A stretch of 64,000 bases of DNA, taken from contig NW_020653854.1 in the NCBI RefSeq assembly GCF_003589595.1, forward strand, positions 24,248,564-24,312,563, in the 5' to 3' direction. Position 1 is the first letter of the stretch. Every line of letters begins with the position of its first letter. Source of the DNA: Hyposmocoma kahamanoa (taxonomy: Eukaryota > Arthropoda > Insecta > Lepidoptera > Cosmopterigidae). Position numbers and translations under genes: made by a program. The notes under the pieces were generated by a model. That model saw only the letters and a program-made list of their open reading frames with translations. It was not told the origin of the DNA and did not search any database. Of this stretch, positions 1 to 54,589 are shown piece by piece.

Positions 1-300
1 GTAACACCTGAATGTATGAATAACTTTTTACTTGCATTTTCTTCTTGTGAATAAAATCTTAGTGACAATATTGAAACGTGGTAACATCCCAATCGTAACT
101 TCAAATCATTCAATCGATATGGGGAGTGACAGAATCGACAAGGTGAACAATAGTCAAACGATGCTACGGTGGATAGGTACGTATAAACCTTGGACCTTAC
201 TCTCAAAGCACGAAATCCGTATTTACGGCCGTTTTTCCACTATGGATAAACCAGACTTGCGTTTCGATCGGGGCGAGAACTAAGCATGTATAGCAACGCG

Positions 301-716
301 ATTTGACAGATTCGAACGGGCCTTTTGACAGTTCCGAACGGGGCTATTGACAGTTTCCAACGGGCCGTTTGAAAGTTTCGAACGGGCCGTTTGACAGTTT
401 CAAACGGGCCGTTGCAAGTTTCGAACGGGCCGTTTGACAGTTTCAAACGGGCCGTTGCAAGTTTCGAACGGGCCGTTTGACAGTTCCGAACGGGCCTATT
501 GACAGTTTCCAACGGGCTGTTTGACAGTTACCAACGGGGCGTTTGACAGTTTCCAACCGGGCGTTTGACAGTTTCCAACGGGGCGTTTGACAGTTCCGAA
601 CGGGCCGTTTGAAAGTTTTCAACGGGGCGTTTGAAAGTTTCCAACGGGGCGTTTGACAGTTTCCAACGGGGCGTTTGACAGTTTCCAACGGGCCGTTTGA
701 AACTTTCTAACGGGCC
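301..716. repeat. 22-bp minisatellite, about 19 units, in a kuz intron
   Basis: Nineteen head-to-tail units, seventeen of 22 bp and two of 21 bp, built on GTTTGACAGTTTC plus AACGGGCC. Variants alternate between TTCC, TTCG and TTCA in the middle and between GGCC and GGGC at the end. A two-unit block (22 + 21 bp) is repeated twice near 385-470, a higher-order duplication. All three minus-strand frames stay open for long stretches because 22 is not a multiple of 3 and the unit has no stop on that strand; the resulting repeat peptides are a by-product, not genes. It lies 130-550 bases downstream (in gene direction) of kuz exon 1011-848. Confidence 0.95.
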
Positions 717-841
717 CATCTTATCGTTGACGGACTTTAAGAGTGGTTCCGTAGGATGTCATTCATGGAAAAATGGTCGTAACTACGCGTTTCGTGGTTT
801 GAGAGTTTATGAGATGGTGCCGTGGATGACGTATTAATTCA

Positions 842-44474
<43,633 letters not shown>

Positions 44475-44518
44475 CTGAAACAATAAAAAAGAAACGTAAG
44501 AAAATAATTATTATTGAA

Positions 44519-44576
44519 ATGAAACTAGTTTAAACTAGATAATATCCTGGTATTATCTAGTTTAAACCAGTTTCAT
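44519..44576. repeat. Near-perfect 58-bp palindrome (26-bp arms, 6-base loop)
   Basis: ATGAAACTAGTTTAAACTAG... pairs with ...CTAGTTTAAACCAGTTTCAT at 25 of 26 positions around TCCTGG. Begins 45 bases upstream of the kuz exon start at 44474. In RNA of the transcribed strand it would form a very stable hairpin. Confidence 0.92.
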
Positions 44577-45276
44577 CATTATCATCAATACCAGATCAGT
44601 CTCTGTTTTTATTATAAAATAAGTGTAATAAATTCCATTTTATGGACAACTCATGCGTGATCAAAAAATTGACTATGCCAAAATTGGTTCCATAAAAAAA
44701 GACTTAATGGTTTCTAAGACAGCTTCCTTGTATTTTCTATGGTTTCGGATTCCCACACATTGTCCCATAAAAAACTCTGTAGGTATATTTAAAACACGAT
44801 GCCTTGTGAGAGCCCTGCAAGACATTCGGAGGCTATTCCTGCTCAATGCTACAGCATCTCCACAGTGTTCAAGACAATTGGCTCGCAGCCAACTGTAGGA
44901 AGTGGCTACTTTTGGCATTTATCAAAATATTCAAACTTGCACAGTTCCACTACGACCCTGTTGCAAACAACGGAATCCCAGGCTTTAAACGTAAAACTTT
45001 GCCCGTTCATACACCACCACCACGAAGCGAGTTAATTGTAATTTAAGGTCAAGTAGCGGTATGGAGTAAAATTTCGCGGGAATAATGGGTGATAAATCGT
45101 AGGTGTAACTCTGATATAGTAGGACCACGTGACCGCTTTATGCTTTTAGTTACCAACTTTTAGCTATACGGCGATCGTTATTTTACATCAGAGCGAGTTT
45201 TGAGGTTGCTAATTTTGTTTTCCTATGCGTTATGAATAATTTTATAAATAAAATCATATTTATAATTTGAGAACAC
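44577..45276. other. DNA upstream of the first recognised kuz exon, nothing firm
   Basis: Overlapping open frames on both strands at 44653-45046 have mixed composition but no recognisable protein; a degraded retroelement is possible. Confidence 0.35.
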
Positions 45277-45279
45277 TAA

Positions 45280-45455
45280 GGGTCGTATTCCAGAACTCTA
45301 CTCAATACTCAAGTCAGGACTTGAGTATTGCAGTGAGCACTGAAAATCATACTCAAGTTCTTGCCATTAGGGTCGTATTTCCAGTGCTTGAAATCATACT
45401 CAAGTCTGCTCAAATCCTGAGTTTGTTTATTGAGTAGAGTTCTGGAATACGACCC
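45280..45455. mobile_element. PIF/Harbinger-type foldback MITE (176 bp)
   Basis: GGGTCGTATTCCAGAACTCT ... on the left and its exact inverse at the right (~28-bp perfect terminal repeats, with further internal pairing on ATCATACTCAAG). TAA on both sides (45277-45279, 45456-45458). Confidence 0.85.
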
Positions 45456-45563
45456 TAAACATGTAAGTAGGCTGTATGCACTTAAGAATAACCTATGATT
45501 GTTGGTAAATCAACGAAAAATTCAATCGATTTATCCACTTCCGTTAAACTTAAGTATGTCGTA

Positions 45564-46250
45564 GGGCGCGTTTTCATGATGTTGTGACGACAGATAGTCC
45601 TGCAGTTTAAAGTGTCGTGGTCTGTGTATTTAAATGAAGTTGTTCACACATAGAACAAACAACACGATTAACTGTCATTCACGACTGTTTGACGTTACGA
45701 TGACAGACTGTCGTGACAATGGGAAGAGCTGGAACCATTGACTTACAATTATATGGACGTCGGGTCCGCGCTAAAAAGTGTCCGCACTTGTAAGGCGCTA
45801 AAATCGTATACAGAGCGCGACACTCCGCTTTAGTCTTCATTTGTTCTACGGACAGCGCGATACTGCGATGACATAACAATTTAAATTTCGAATAGGTTGA
45901 CTTGGGACATTTTTTTTCGTGGTTTTTGTATTAGACCCGTCGTCCATTTATTTGTAAGTCAATGGCTGGAACGATACTCGTTGGACGACAAATAAAACGT
46001 CACGATAAAAATGTGACGACAGATAATCACAGCTTCAAACGATTCTGTCGTGCAAACGACAAGGCGGCTGCCGTGAAACGATAAATTGTCGTCTCGATCT
46101 AGTGGGAACAGTTAGACACGATTGTCGTTCAACGATAAAATAAACGTCTACGACACAGTCACAACAAAAAGTCGTGATATGGGAACAGGCTAGACGCGAT
46201 AGTCGTTCAACGATAAATATAAAACGTTACGACATAATGGGAACGCGCCC
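45564..46250. mobile_element. Larger PIF/Harbinger-like MITE, itself carrying a hAT MITE
   Basis: Ends GGGCGCGTTTTCATGATGTT and (reversed) GGGCGCGTTCCCATTATGTC. The inside repeats CGTTCAACGATAAA and ACGACAGA words. Flanks are GTA and TTA, a possible decayed TWA duplication. The hAT-type MITE 45736-45964 interrupts it cleanly. Confidence 0.68.
45736..45964 (-). mobile_element. hAT-type MITE, copy 4, nested
   Basis: 229 bp with perfect 8-bp duplication GCTGGAAC at 45728-45735 and 45965-45972. Opposite orientation to copies 1-3; nearly identical to them. Confidence 0.95.
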
Positions 46251-46604
46251 TTAAAACAATGTTTGCAATGTAAAAGGGCACTTTTAATACATTATGTTAA
46301 GAGTGTCTATTCAATTTAACCATTGGTTAAAAGACATAGTTTAGTGCTAGAGGACATTAGTGTTTTTATATTGATATCGATTCTGCTAGAATAAATTTCT
46401 GAACGATCAATTATGAATTGGGCGTAACAAAAAGGTAAAAGAGAAAGAATTTACTTTGGCACGCGGATTTAAGAATGATAACGAATTCCAAAGGCAATTA
46501 CGTTGAAAATATTTGAAAATAAAATGATAAAACAAATTGTTTCTCGTGTTATTTAGATCAGATTTTATACTTTGCCATCTACGACAAACGACTGTTCGTA
46601 ATTT

Positions 46605-46845
46605 ATAATTTTAAATGAAACTATTTCTTCGGCACAAATCTCGTAAGTATATTTGTTTTTTCAAGAAACCAACGTTACGGGCTCATTCTCGGACTCAGTC
46701 CAAAATAGATTTACTTCCAATGTATAGCAATTTTAGTAGCTATAGAACTCATAGTGAAACTGTTCGTCCCGGGAAGTACCTTTCTGCCGCCAAGCAGTAA
46801 CGTGAGCATTACTGCGTTTCAGTCTTAAAAGGTAGGCGCGTAGTT
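46605..46845 (-). repeat. Family H fragment followed by family C fragment
   Basis: 46605-46715 (AAACTATTTCTTCGGCAC, AAACCAACGTTACGGGCTC) is shared with 47790-47885 and 49888-49970. From 46729 family C starts (TTAGTAGCTATAGAACTC, TGCCGCCAAGCAGTAACGTG). Confidence 0.65.
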
Positions 46846-46864
46846 ACACGAGACGAAAGATTTT

Positions 46865-47165
46865 TTTAACTCAAATGTAAGTGTGCATTTGACCTCCATC
46901 TCACTTGATGACAAAGTGACGATTAGGTCGACGATGGCGCATGCACACCTAAATAATGCCTATTGTTTTGGTCCAAGTTATAACGTTCAGAGAACAAGTC
47001 TGCAGGCAGAGAATTACACTCCATAGCTGTTCGCCATATAAATGTGAAAGCGTAACGCTTCGTGCGAATCTTTGGAATATCCACAAGATAGGGGTGGAAT
47101 CCAGGCGTATGCCTAGTCCTCCGATGGTGGAAAGGAGAAGGCTACTAGGCAACAACATTTCAATT
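46865..47165 (+). repeat. Family G repeat
   Basis: GTAAGTGTGCATTTGACCTC, GACAAAGTGACGATTAGGTC, AAGTTATAACGTTCAGAGAA, CTCCATAGCTGTTCGCCATA; parallels 25860-26235 throughout. Confidence 0.72.
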
Positions 47166-47335
47166 CCTCTGGATAATAAACTTCAAGCTAGTCTCGCCCG
47201 CGTGTCCGGGACACTCGTATAAGTTAAAACGTAAAAGCGAAATAAATAGAGCGTATTTTGCCATGACAGACGCACGCGGACTCCGCTCGGCGGCCGCGCG
47301 GGGTGAGATTCGTGTCGAATAAACGCGCCCTAAGT

Positions 47336-47483
47336 GTTTTGGTGAAATTACAGGCATAATGGGCAGTGCCCCTCAGACCTTTATGTTCTTAAGCACAGAG
47401 TGGTGCTGCAACTGTTATGGAGAGGCGTGTCACTTATCACCAACTGCGCGATTTGTTCGTCCCGTCACTTGGTTTGATAAAAA
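47336..47483 (-). repeat. Family C fragment, internally deleted
   Basis: GGTGAAATTACAGGCATAAT joins directly to GGGCAGTGCCCCTCAGACCT, then TTGTTCGTCCCGTCACTTGG and an A tail. Confidence 0.78.
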
Positions 47484-47789
47484 CAGACAATATTTGGTGA
47501 CGCACAGTTGTTATGTGTAAGCAAATCATCAGTCGACAAATATTACAAAGAATAAATAACAATAAAGAAAACAAAAATAAAAACTTCGTAAATCCTAATT
47601 AGTCATTAAATGTGCTGAAATTTAAGAAAAATAAGTAACTATAAGATCGGAATAAATAGACTGATGTACCTAAATATCACAGAGCAATTGTACTCGTATT
47701 AATTAAATATTTTGAGAAAAATAAAACAAATCGTTTAAACATCGAGTTCTTAAGTTTTCGCGATTGTTACACATAGGAAATGAACCTAT

Positions 47790-47885
47790 TTTTCCGGATT
47801 TTAATCGCGTATATTTGCTTTTTCAAACAAGCCGACGTTTCGGGCCCCTTACAGGTCCCATGGTCACGGTTGATTAAACTGGTTG
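47790..47885 (+). repeat. Family H fragment
   Basis: TTAATCGCGTATATTTGCTT, AAGCCGACGTTTCGGGCCCC, TTACAGGTCCCATGGTCACGG; the same phrase order as at 49888-49970. Confidence 0.6.
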
Positions 47886-48354
47886 TCAATTAAATAGCCA
47901 AAAAGTTTACAATACTGACGCCATATAGTCATAAGGGACCATTTCAGTGTAATAATCCCACAAGAGATCAATCAATTTAACTACATTGAAATCTATTTAT
48001 AGACGCATAAGCATCATAATGGCCAACCGAAAGCCATTAAACGTCAACGTAGGTATCTATATTCCCATTTCCAATCAATTATCCTGTCTGCGGTGTAGTT
48101 TCGAGTGACCATCGTCCTCCGTCTACCGTTCGACCACTAACCACCGTCTAGACTGGCTAATGAGTATTGCTCCCTAATCAGTTTGTAGCGATTACATTAT
48201 TTAGAATATTATTAAGAATTTATAATAAATGTTATTTATTTATTTATTTATTTATTATTATAATTACATAATAAGTTCACAGCATGAGCCAAAACACTTA
48301 TATGCTAGTCAAAGAAATGTAATAATAATAATTTATATAATACAATTTATATTA

Positions 48355-48700
48355 TTATTCTGCTTTACATAAATATTCATTTAGGAATAATGCGGCATAT
48401 TTGAAAAATTGCTTCGAACTGTCTCCGAATACGTCGGCACGCGACTGCAGTGCGAGCAATTGGTTAAGCAAAGAGGTCGCCCTAACCGTGGGTGCATGTG
48501 CGCCGCTGCAGGTGCGCGACGGAAGAGTCGCGAATAACGGACGTACGCGCCTCTGCAGCGTAGCACCACCACCGCGCAGATATCGGTCTGGGACAAACAG
48601 ACCCATACGAGACACAACTGTCAAGTTGTCAACCCCACCGTTCAAAACCGCATGGTAATGCATTATGAGCATTAGTTTACGCCTCAGTACAAGGCTGTCA
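48355..48700 (-). pseudogene. LINE C-terminal stub (lineage 3)
   Basis: The minus frame reads DSLVLRRKLMLIMHYHAVLN, GGVDNLTVVSRMGLFVPDRY, QRRVRPLFATLPSRTCSGAH and NQLLALQSRADVFGDSSKQF. This is the LINE pattern SLxxRR...LNG..D...LL.R......R...PF.....RT..G..AP..R....N. Truncated at its 5' side. Confidence 0.78.
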
Positions 48701-48769
48701 AATCCGGTCATTCCAAATACGAACATAGAAGGGATTATTGCTATTACTTTTAAATAAATAAATAAGTAA

Positions 48770-48960
48770 CGCCGTTACTTGACTATGCGCGCGCGCAGTG
48801 ATAATGGCGGCGACGTTCTTCGGCTATTTCCGCCGAGCCGAACGCACATACCTGCGCTCTCGGGTTTTTGAAGAGTCAATGTGCCTGGACAGACCTCGGG
48901 GTCTGTAGCCTCGGGGCTAAGACGTCCCGCTCGCGCCGTTGAATAACGGTACTTTCTTTT
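48770..48960. other. CpG-rich island of unknown identity
   Basis: GACTATGCGCGCGCGCAGTG, ATGGCGGCGACGTTCTTCGG, CCTCGGGGTCTGTAGCCTCG and AAGACGTCCCGCTCGCGCCG. Markedly GC-rich beside AT-rich DNA. Could be a repeat core or a regulatory/promoter patch; nothing in the window matches it. Confidence 0.4.
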
Positions 48961-49019
48961 GTTTACGTAAAAAAAGATAGTGTTTCATTTCTATCATATA
49001 CAACAAAATATATATAATA

Positions 49020-49247
49020 CATTGACGTACAATTATATGGACGTCGGGTCCGCGCTAAAAAGTGTCCGCACTTGTAAGGCGCTAAAATCGTATACAGAGC
49101 GCCAAACTCCGCTTTAGTCTTCATTTGTTCTACTGACAGCGCGATACTGCGATGACATTACAATTTAAATTTCGAATAGGTTGACTTGGGACATTTTTTT
49201 CGGGGTTTTTGTATTAGACCCGTCGTCCATTTATTTGTAAGTTAATG
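49020..49247 (-). mobile_element. hAT-type MITE, copy 5
   Basis: 228 bp with perfect 8-bp duplication ATATAATA (49012-49019, 49248-49255). Its termini carry one change each (CATTGACG, AAGTTAATG), otherwise nearly identical to copies 2-4. Confidence 0.94.
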
Positions 49248-49342
49248 ATATAATAATATATTAAATATTAATAAATACTTCTATCACACTGATATCATCG
49301 CAAAATCGCCTGACGCTAGAGTTCATTTTTGATTCTTTTTTT

Positions 49343-49545
49343 TAATGATATCAAGTGACAGGACGAACAAGTCGTGTGCCTGGTGGAAAGCTGCATGCGT
49401 GTCCATAACAGTTGCAGTGCCACACTCGAGCTTTAATTCGCAAAAATCTGAGGGACAGTGACTAGAGAGTAATTTCACCAGCACAACCGGAACCGGAACG
49501 CATTAATACTCTCATTACTGGATGGCGGCAGAAATAGGTAAGGTC
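49343..49545 (+). repeat. Family C repeat, internally deleted
   Basis: GATATCAAGTGACAGGACGA to AAAAATCTGAGGGACAGTGA, a gap, then TAATTTCACCAGCACAACCG and TGGATGGCGGCAGAAATAGG. Confidence 0.8.
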
Positions 49546-49887
49546 AGTTCGTTTTATCAGCGCGAACACCTATAATGCATAATGCAAATAAACTTCATTT
49601 ATAATAGGATTTGAAATGAACACAGTTAAGGATGAAATCCACAATACTGTCAGATACCAAAAAAGGGCTAGAAAAACACACTAACGAACAGGCAGCTAAG
49701 TTAACAACGCGGAGCTATGAGACTACTATTAATATTCCTGTAGAGATGACATCGTTTAAAGAGGAGATGCCCACACTGGAGGACACGCTCAAGATGTGAA
49801 ACCTACTACCACGCATTTGCTTATAGTTTGAAACTGATGGCAAATAAAACAAGACCACAAAGTAAAATAAAAAATATAATAGGAAAT

Positions 49888-49970
49888 GAAACTATTTGTT
49901 CGGGTCTAACTCGCGTATATTTGTTTTATTCAAACAAAACCTACGTTTCAGGCCTTTTACAGGTCCGTGC
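49888..49970 (+). repeat. Family H fragment
   Basis: GAAACTATTTGTTCGGGTCT, CGCGTATATTTGTTTTATTC, AACCTACGTTTCAGGCCTTT, TACAGGTCCGTGCACACGG. Confidence 0.6.
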
Positions 49971-50379
49971 ACACGGCTTTGTTTGAAAAAAACTCCGAAA
50001 AAAAATCATTTCTTACGTGTAACAGTCGCGAAAACCTAAGGACTCGATTTTCATTTATAATTTCGTGTGTATTACATGTTTCTATTAAATCAAGGCTTTC
50101 GAAAATATTCAACCAACCATAAATGATGACTTTCAACATGCATTTACAAATACACGTACAACGAAACAAACGAGTGCACAACCGGATTCGTGGTTGATTA
50201 AAGTACGGATTACTTTCAACATTAATCAACTAGTACAATCGTCCTGTGATTTTAATTATACAGGATTGGTAAAGGGATACTTACAGGGTCATTTTTACAA
50301 CCACGTAGGTCAAAAACAACAACTTTTGTTCCATTCCTTTTTTAAAACAATACCAAAAAAGAAACTTCAAGTTTTTTTG

Positions 50380-50912
50380 CAGTGCAGCGCCCGTCACTCT
50401 GAAACACTTAGAATAATAACGCATAGAATGATAGTTTCATATCAAACGAACTGTCACAAGTGAGGCAAAAATCAAATTCATGTAGGCTAGTTTTAGTAGT
50501 AGGTTAATTTTCGGTTTTAGTGAATATTTATATAAAAATACATGTTGAAACGCGTTACTTCCTTGTGGAATGTGATGTTAGTATCTATTTTATGTTTGTC
50601 TGACGTATTTTTACACTCATTTACCGCACATTTCGTCATTTTTAGCTAAAATTCTGGAGCTGTTCGCGGTGCAAGTTGGCCTTGAGCACTGAAGGCCCGC
50701 CCGCTCGTGTAGGCCCATTGGGAGCGCTTCAATTTGCCTCACTTAGCGTGTGCGGGCTAGGTTTCTATGCGTTATTATTCTAAGCTGAGACATAAGTTGA
50801 CAAGTCCCAAATTTCACCAGCACCCTTACCCTTCTAAACTGGAACGCAGTAATGCTTACGTAGTTACTATTAAGTAATCAGTACTTCCCTGGACGAACAC
50901 TATTTACGAACA
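50380..50912 (+). repeat. Family C repeat, split by element F
   Basis: GTGCAGCGCCCGTCACTCTG to 50406, then resumes at 50785 with CTGAGACATAAGTTGACAAG and continues to TTCCCTGGACGAACAC. Confidence 0.82.
50407..50784. mobile_element. hAT-like non-autonomous element F, complete copy
   Basis: Perfect 22-bp inverted ends starting CTTAGAATAATAACGCATAG; 8-bp target duplication CTGAAACA / CTGAGACA (one change) at 50399-50406 and 50785-50792, in a family C repeat whose normal sequence there is CTGAGACA. 378 bp, no frame. Sister of 40736-41085. Confidence 0.88.
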
Positions 50913-51001
50913 AGGCGCTCTATTGCTAGTAAAATTTAAAATATTGTATTACTTGATATATTATCATAATTACTAGATTATTTAACAATATTTTTAGTAA
51001 A

Positions 51002-51280
51002 AGAAAGTGAAAGAGTTCGTCTAGGGAAGTACTGCTTACCTATTTTTGCGGTCACGCAATAACGTGTCTCAAGAACAGTGTAATAAATCTATGATGTGAG
51101 AGGTGCTGGTGAAAATACAGCCACATGGGACTTGTCAGCTTATGTTTTAGGGTGACGGCCTCGTTGTACGATTCGTTTAAATCTCAGAGCGGCACTGCAA
51201 CTGTCTAGGATAGGAGTGTCGCTTACCAAAAATGCGCACGTCTTGTTCGTCCCGTCACTAACGTATCATAAAAAAAAATA
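51002..51280 (-). repeat. Family C repeat
   Basis: GTGAAAGAGTTCGTCTAGGG to TTGTTCGTCCCGTCACTAAC plus AAAAAAAA; small internal gaps. Confidence 0.82.
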
Positions 51281-51850
51281 AGTTTAAACTTTTTACATTT
51301 TGATTTAGAGGTGATGTGAAATTCAACGTGCTATATGTTGGTGAAAAAACTTCTCCTACCAACTCAAGGCTATTCCACTTCCCTCTGTAGGTAAGCAAGC
51401 TCTATCCCCAGTAATGAGATGCAGGATTATGACTTAACGTAAACCATCAAGTATAAGACGGTAAAGTTCGAAGGTACGTACATTCATAAGCTTAAGACGA
51501 CACGTTAAACAAGTTCTAACGAAACTTAATATTCTCATCATTCCTAAATTAAACGCGCTTTATTAGTCCGGACGACACGATACCGTAACAATCACGACGC
51601 CGCAACGATCGCGGATCGCAATCCGGACTTCATTATCATAACTAACGCAATCCACATTTTTAGCATAATTGAGTTTTTAACATATCCGGAATCTGCGAAA
51701 CCAGATCTACAACCCCCTATAAGCGGTTTTTTTATATCTTATTTAGTTTCAGTTTTATTGAGAAGCAAAATCAAAGTAATTGATATTAGAAAATAAAACT
51801 TCAGGTGCCAGTACCTCGAAAGTTACCAAAATGAAAATGTATCAGTTACA
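51281..51850. other. Intron/upstream DNA, nothing recognised
   Basis: A moderately GC-rich bit near 51565-51630 (GACACGATACCGTAACAATC) has no match in the window. Confidence 0.35.
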
Positions 51851-51852
51851 TT

Positions 51853-52432
51853 GAGTATATAACCAGAAATAGAGATGAATTAGGGCCATCGATTCCTGGG
51901 AACTCATCCCGCAAATGGGCCTGATATCACTTTTAAATATCAATTTTCGTTTACGTTAAAATCATAAATTGGAAAACCGAAATAGTTCAGCGCCAACAAT
52001 TGACCTATGTGTACGTCTATATATTCCAAAAATATTCCGTATTTAGTGTATTAAAGAGAATATTTCTAACAATGGAAGGGTTGTTCCATTCATGTTGTTG
52101 GAAAAACAACAAAACGTGTAATTACAAAGCAAACGGAATAACATTTCATCTAATTTTTTATTTTTTATTAATTAATATTAAATTAATTAATTATTTTTTG
52201 AAATAATATTTTTTTTATTTCATATAATTAAATATGTAATTTTTCAATTTTCGTCCATTATAGCAAAACTCAAGTTAAACTGGTCGATTTGAAGTGAAAC
52301 AATTGACGACACCGGTCAATTGTTTCGAATTCGGGCTGGCTAATCGGAGCGCAGTTGTCACCGTAATGATTTGCCACAATAGTTTTTAACCAAATTAAAT
52401 GACATTTCGTCTCTATTTCTGGTTATATACTC
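51853..52432. mobile_element. 580-bp element with 27-bp terminal inverted repeats
   Basis: GAGTATATAACCAGAAATAG... at 51853-51879 and its inverse at 52406-52432 (26 of 27 match). The inside is AT-rich with a 12-bp hairpin (GAAACAATTGAC / GTCAATTGTTTC) near 52296-52326. The family is unknown; a TA target site at the edges would suit Tc1/mariner but is not distinguishable from the repeat itself. Confidence 0.72.
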
Positions 52433-53429
52433 GATGATTAGTTATGACGAGGACGGTGAGGGGAGTATAATTATTTAAATACACATGGTTCCGTTCTTTA
52501 AAGTCGAAAATAGCTGATTTTTTTTTACGAATTTTCGGTATAGCACTGCACAGCGCGTCAATATGCCGTCACGTCACTCGTCGATGTACCATAATCTCGT
52601 CAAAATCATTTTATTTAATTTTTCCATATTTTAAATTGAGCAAAGGTTAAGTTACTTCAATTTTTTACTCACCCTCTTTATAATAAAAAACTTTTTAGTT
52701 TGCCGTTAAGCCACTCAATCAAGCTCTAAATAAGCCCGAGTCGTTCCGTCGTCGTCTCGTGACCTATAAACGTCCTTCTGCTGTTTACTAGAAATGAATA
52801 ATGGCGTAGGAAATTGGGTCTTATAATAGCTTCAGAGTTTTGCAGTGTTGCTCGAAACGAGGATGAACGGAAGAAGGACGAGGACGACAGAGTTTGTATA
52901 CGTACCATGACCACTTTGTGATAATCTCTGACAGGACAAATTGTAAGATTTTTTTATAACATAACGGTACGCCAAGTCTTTTATAAGCGCCGACGACGCG
53001 CGTCATCTGCGCAGTAGACGCGTAGTAATCGCGTATGTAACGCACATTTTGATACGAGATGGTTTTAATTTTAGTTTTAATAATAATAATAATAATAATA
53101 ATATTTATTTGTCACCAATTACAACTAACAAATTACAAGTTATAAAAATATAACAAAGTTTTATAAGTTGTAGTTATATAATACCAAAATATACTGCATT
53201 CTAAACTAGGGGATCCTGTATCTTAGAAAGCAGAAAAGTTTTGTTTGTTAGTTTAAGTTAATTTTTGAAATGAAGCAACTACATAAAATTCTATATACGT
53301 TTCTCGCTTGCAACGCGACGTCTTTGCGACTTTGAATCGATTCACTACAGTGCGTCTGCGGCGCGTATACGCGCAGAGTACGCGCGTTTACGCGTACATT
53401 ACTAAGTTTAGTACAGTAGTTTCGTACAT
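52433..53429. other. Upstream DNA with an AAT microsatellite
   Basis: (AAT)n at 53079-53102. Two GC-rich patches full of CGCG/TACGCG words (52983-53045 and 53300-53400) flank it at a distance and may be ends of one degraded element. No coding signal. Confidence 0.45.
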
Positions 53430-54475
53430 TAGGGATCGAAATAGGCAGAGTTTTTTAACTTTTTTACCTTCGAGGAACATAGACAGAAAATGAAGACTGC
53501 CTTACGACAACATTTTTTAGGTCCTGGACTTAAATAGGCAGACGAATAGGTGAATAGGCAGGTTTGGGCGCGCGTTTAGTATGCAAATCTATAGAAGATA
53601 GGTCTAGTAATACGTCTAAAGTGATTCCAAGACTGGATCGACTAAGACTTTGTAACGATTTTATTTTTTTCCTACTAAACTATTACATTTATGGCAAAAC
53701 GATATGATGATGATATAACAATATTTAATTAGGACAGTAGGATCTCTCGATTGGCATTTTTTTTAGAGAGGTATCGTGAAAAAGATCCAATGTCCGCAAT
53801 ATCGCTGATCCGACCCACTGGGTCGCAAAGTTAAGGTAAATATAGATAGATAGATAGATAAACACTTTATTGCTCACACACAAGAACAAGAATAGTACAT
53901 AAACAACTTGAAACTAATGTGGGCAAAGGCGGTCTTATCGCTAAGAGCGGTCTCTTCCAGACAACCTTAGAGTTAGAGGAAAGCTAATCGGAGCGGGAGA
54001 CGTAGTGTGCCAATTTTACAAATATAAAAATAAAAATATAAAAAAAATAAACATGTATAAATTAAAAAAAAAAAAAACAAAATAAAAAAATTTAATAAAG
54101 ACACATAGTAATTTATAAAATATTTAAAAAATAATGATATATTATACCTACGTAGATATATGTATATATAAATATACCTAAATAAACTTATACTTACTAA
54201 TAACTTATACTTACTAATACACACGTTGCAGACTAGGACTGTGATAAAAGATATTCACGCAATCCGGTGTTGAAAATGGGTAGCGACTTAGAATGTCGGT
54301 ACCTATAATAAATATAGTGTACCTGCCTGTTCCTAATTACGTCAATTTTTAATGTACTTAAGTGTTTTCCCGAATCCCGAACAGGACCTAAAAAATATTG
54401 TCGTAAGGCAGTGTCCATTTTCTGTCAATATTCCTCGAAGTTCAGGTATAAAAACTCTACCTATTCCGATCCCTG
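53430..54475. mobile_element. hAT-like long-inverted-repeat element, copy 2, with LINE insert
   Basis: AGGGATCGAAATAGGCAGAG at the left, CTACCTATTCCGATCCCTG at the right; the body parallels 2041-2719 (ATCTATAGAAGATAGGTCTA, GATTCCAAGACTGGATCGAC, GGATCTCTCGATTGGCATTT). The target duplication is not clear. Interrupted at 53846. Confidence 0.78.
53846..54308 (-). mobile_element. LINE 3' fragment inserted in the hAT-like element
   Basis: Flanked by TAAATATAG on both sides (53837-53845, 54309-54317), a 9-bp duplication. Begins with (ATAG)n, the LINE tail, then AACACTTTATTGCTCACACA, AAAGGCGGTCTTATCGCTAA and TCTCTTCCAGACAACC, the lepidopteran LINE tail also seen at 32318-32450. A remnant frame ends FNTGLREYLLSQS. 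Confidence 0.78.
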
Positions 54476-54589
54476 GTCATTAATGAATGAACGCCATTAG
54501 TGCCATCATTCCATTGACACTCTGTAGAAACTAAACTGCCATTGCAACTAGACTTTAGCATAATAACAAATATTATCAATCTCACTGGA

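Noticed and set aside
240..719. Three overlapping minus-strand frames of 63-90 codons with a repeating peptide
   Set aside because: They are read-through of the 22-bp minisatellite; all three frames are open because the unit has no stop on that strand.
44653..45046. Overlapping frames on both strands near the first kuz exon, considered as the missing upstream exon
   Set aside because: Peptides do not resemble a signal peptide or the Kuz N-terminus, and no donor in the needed phase was evident.
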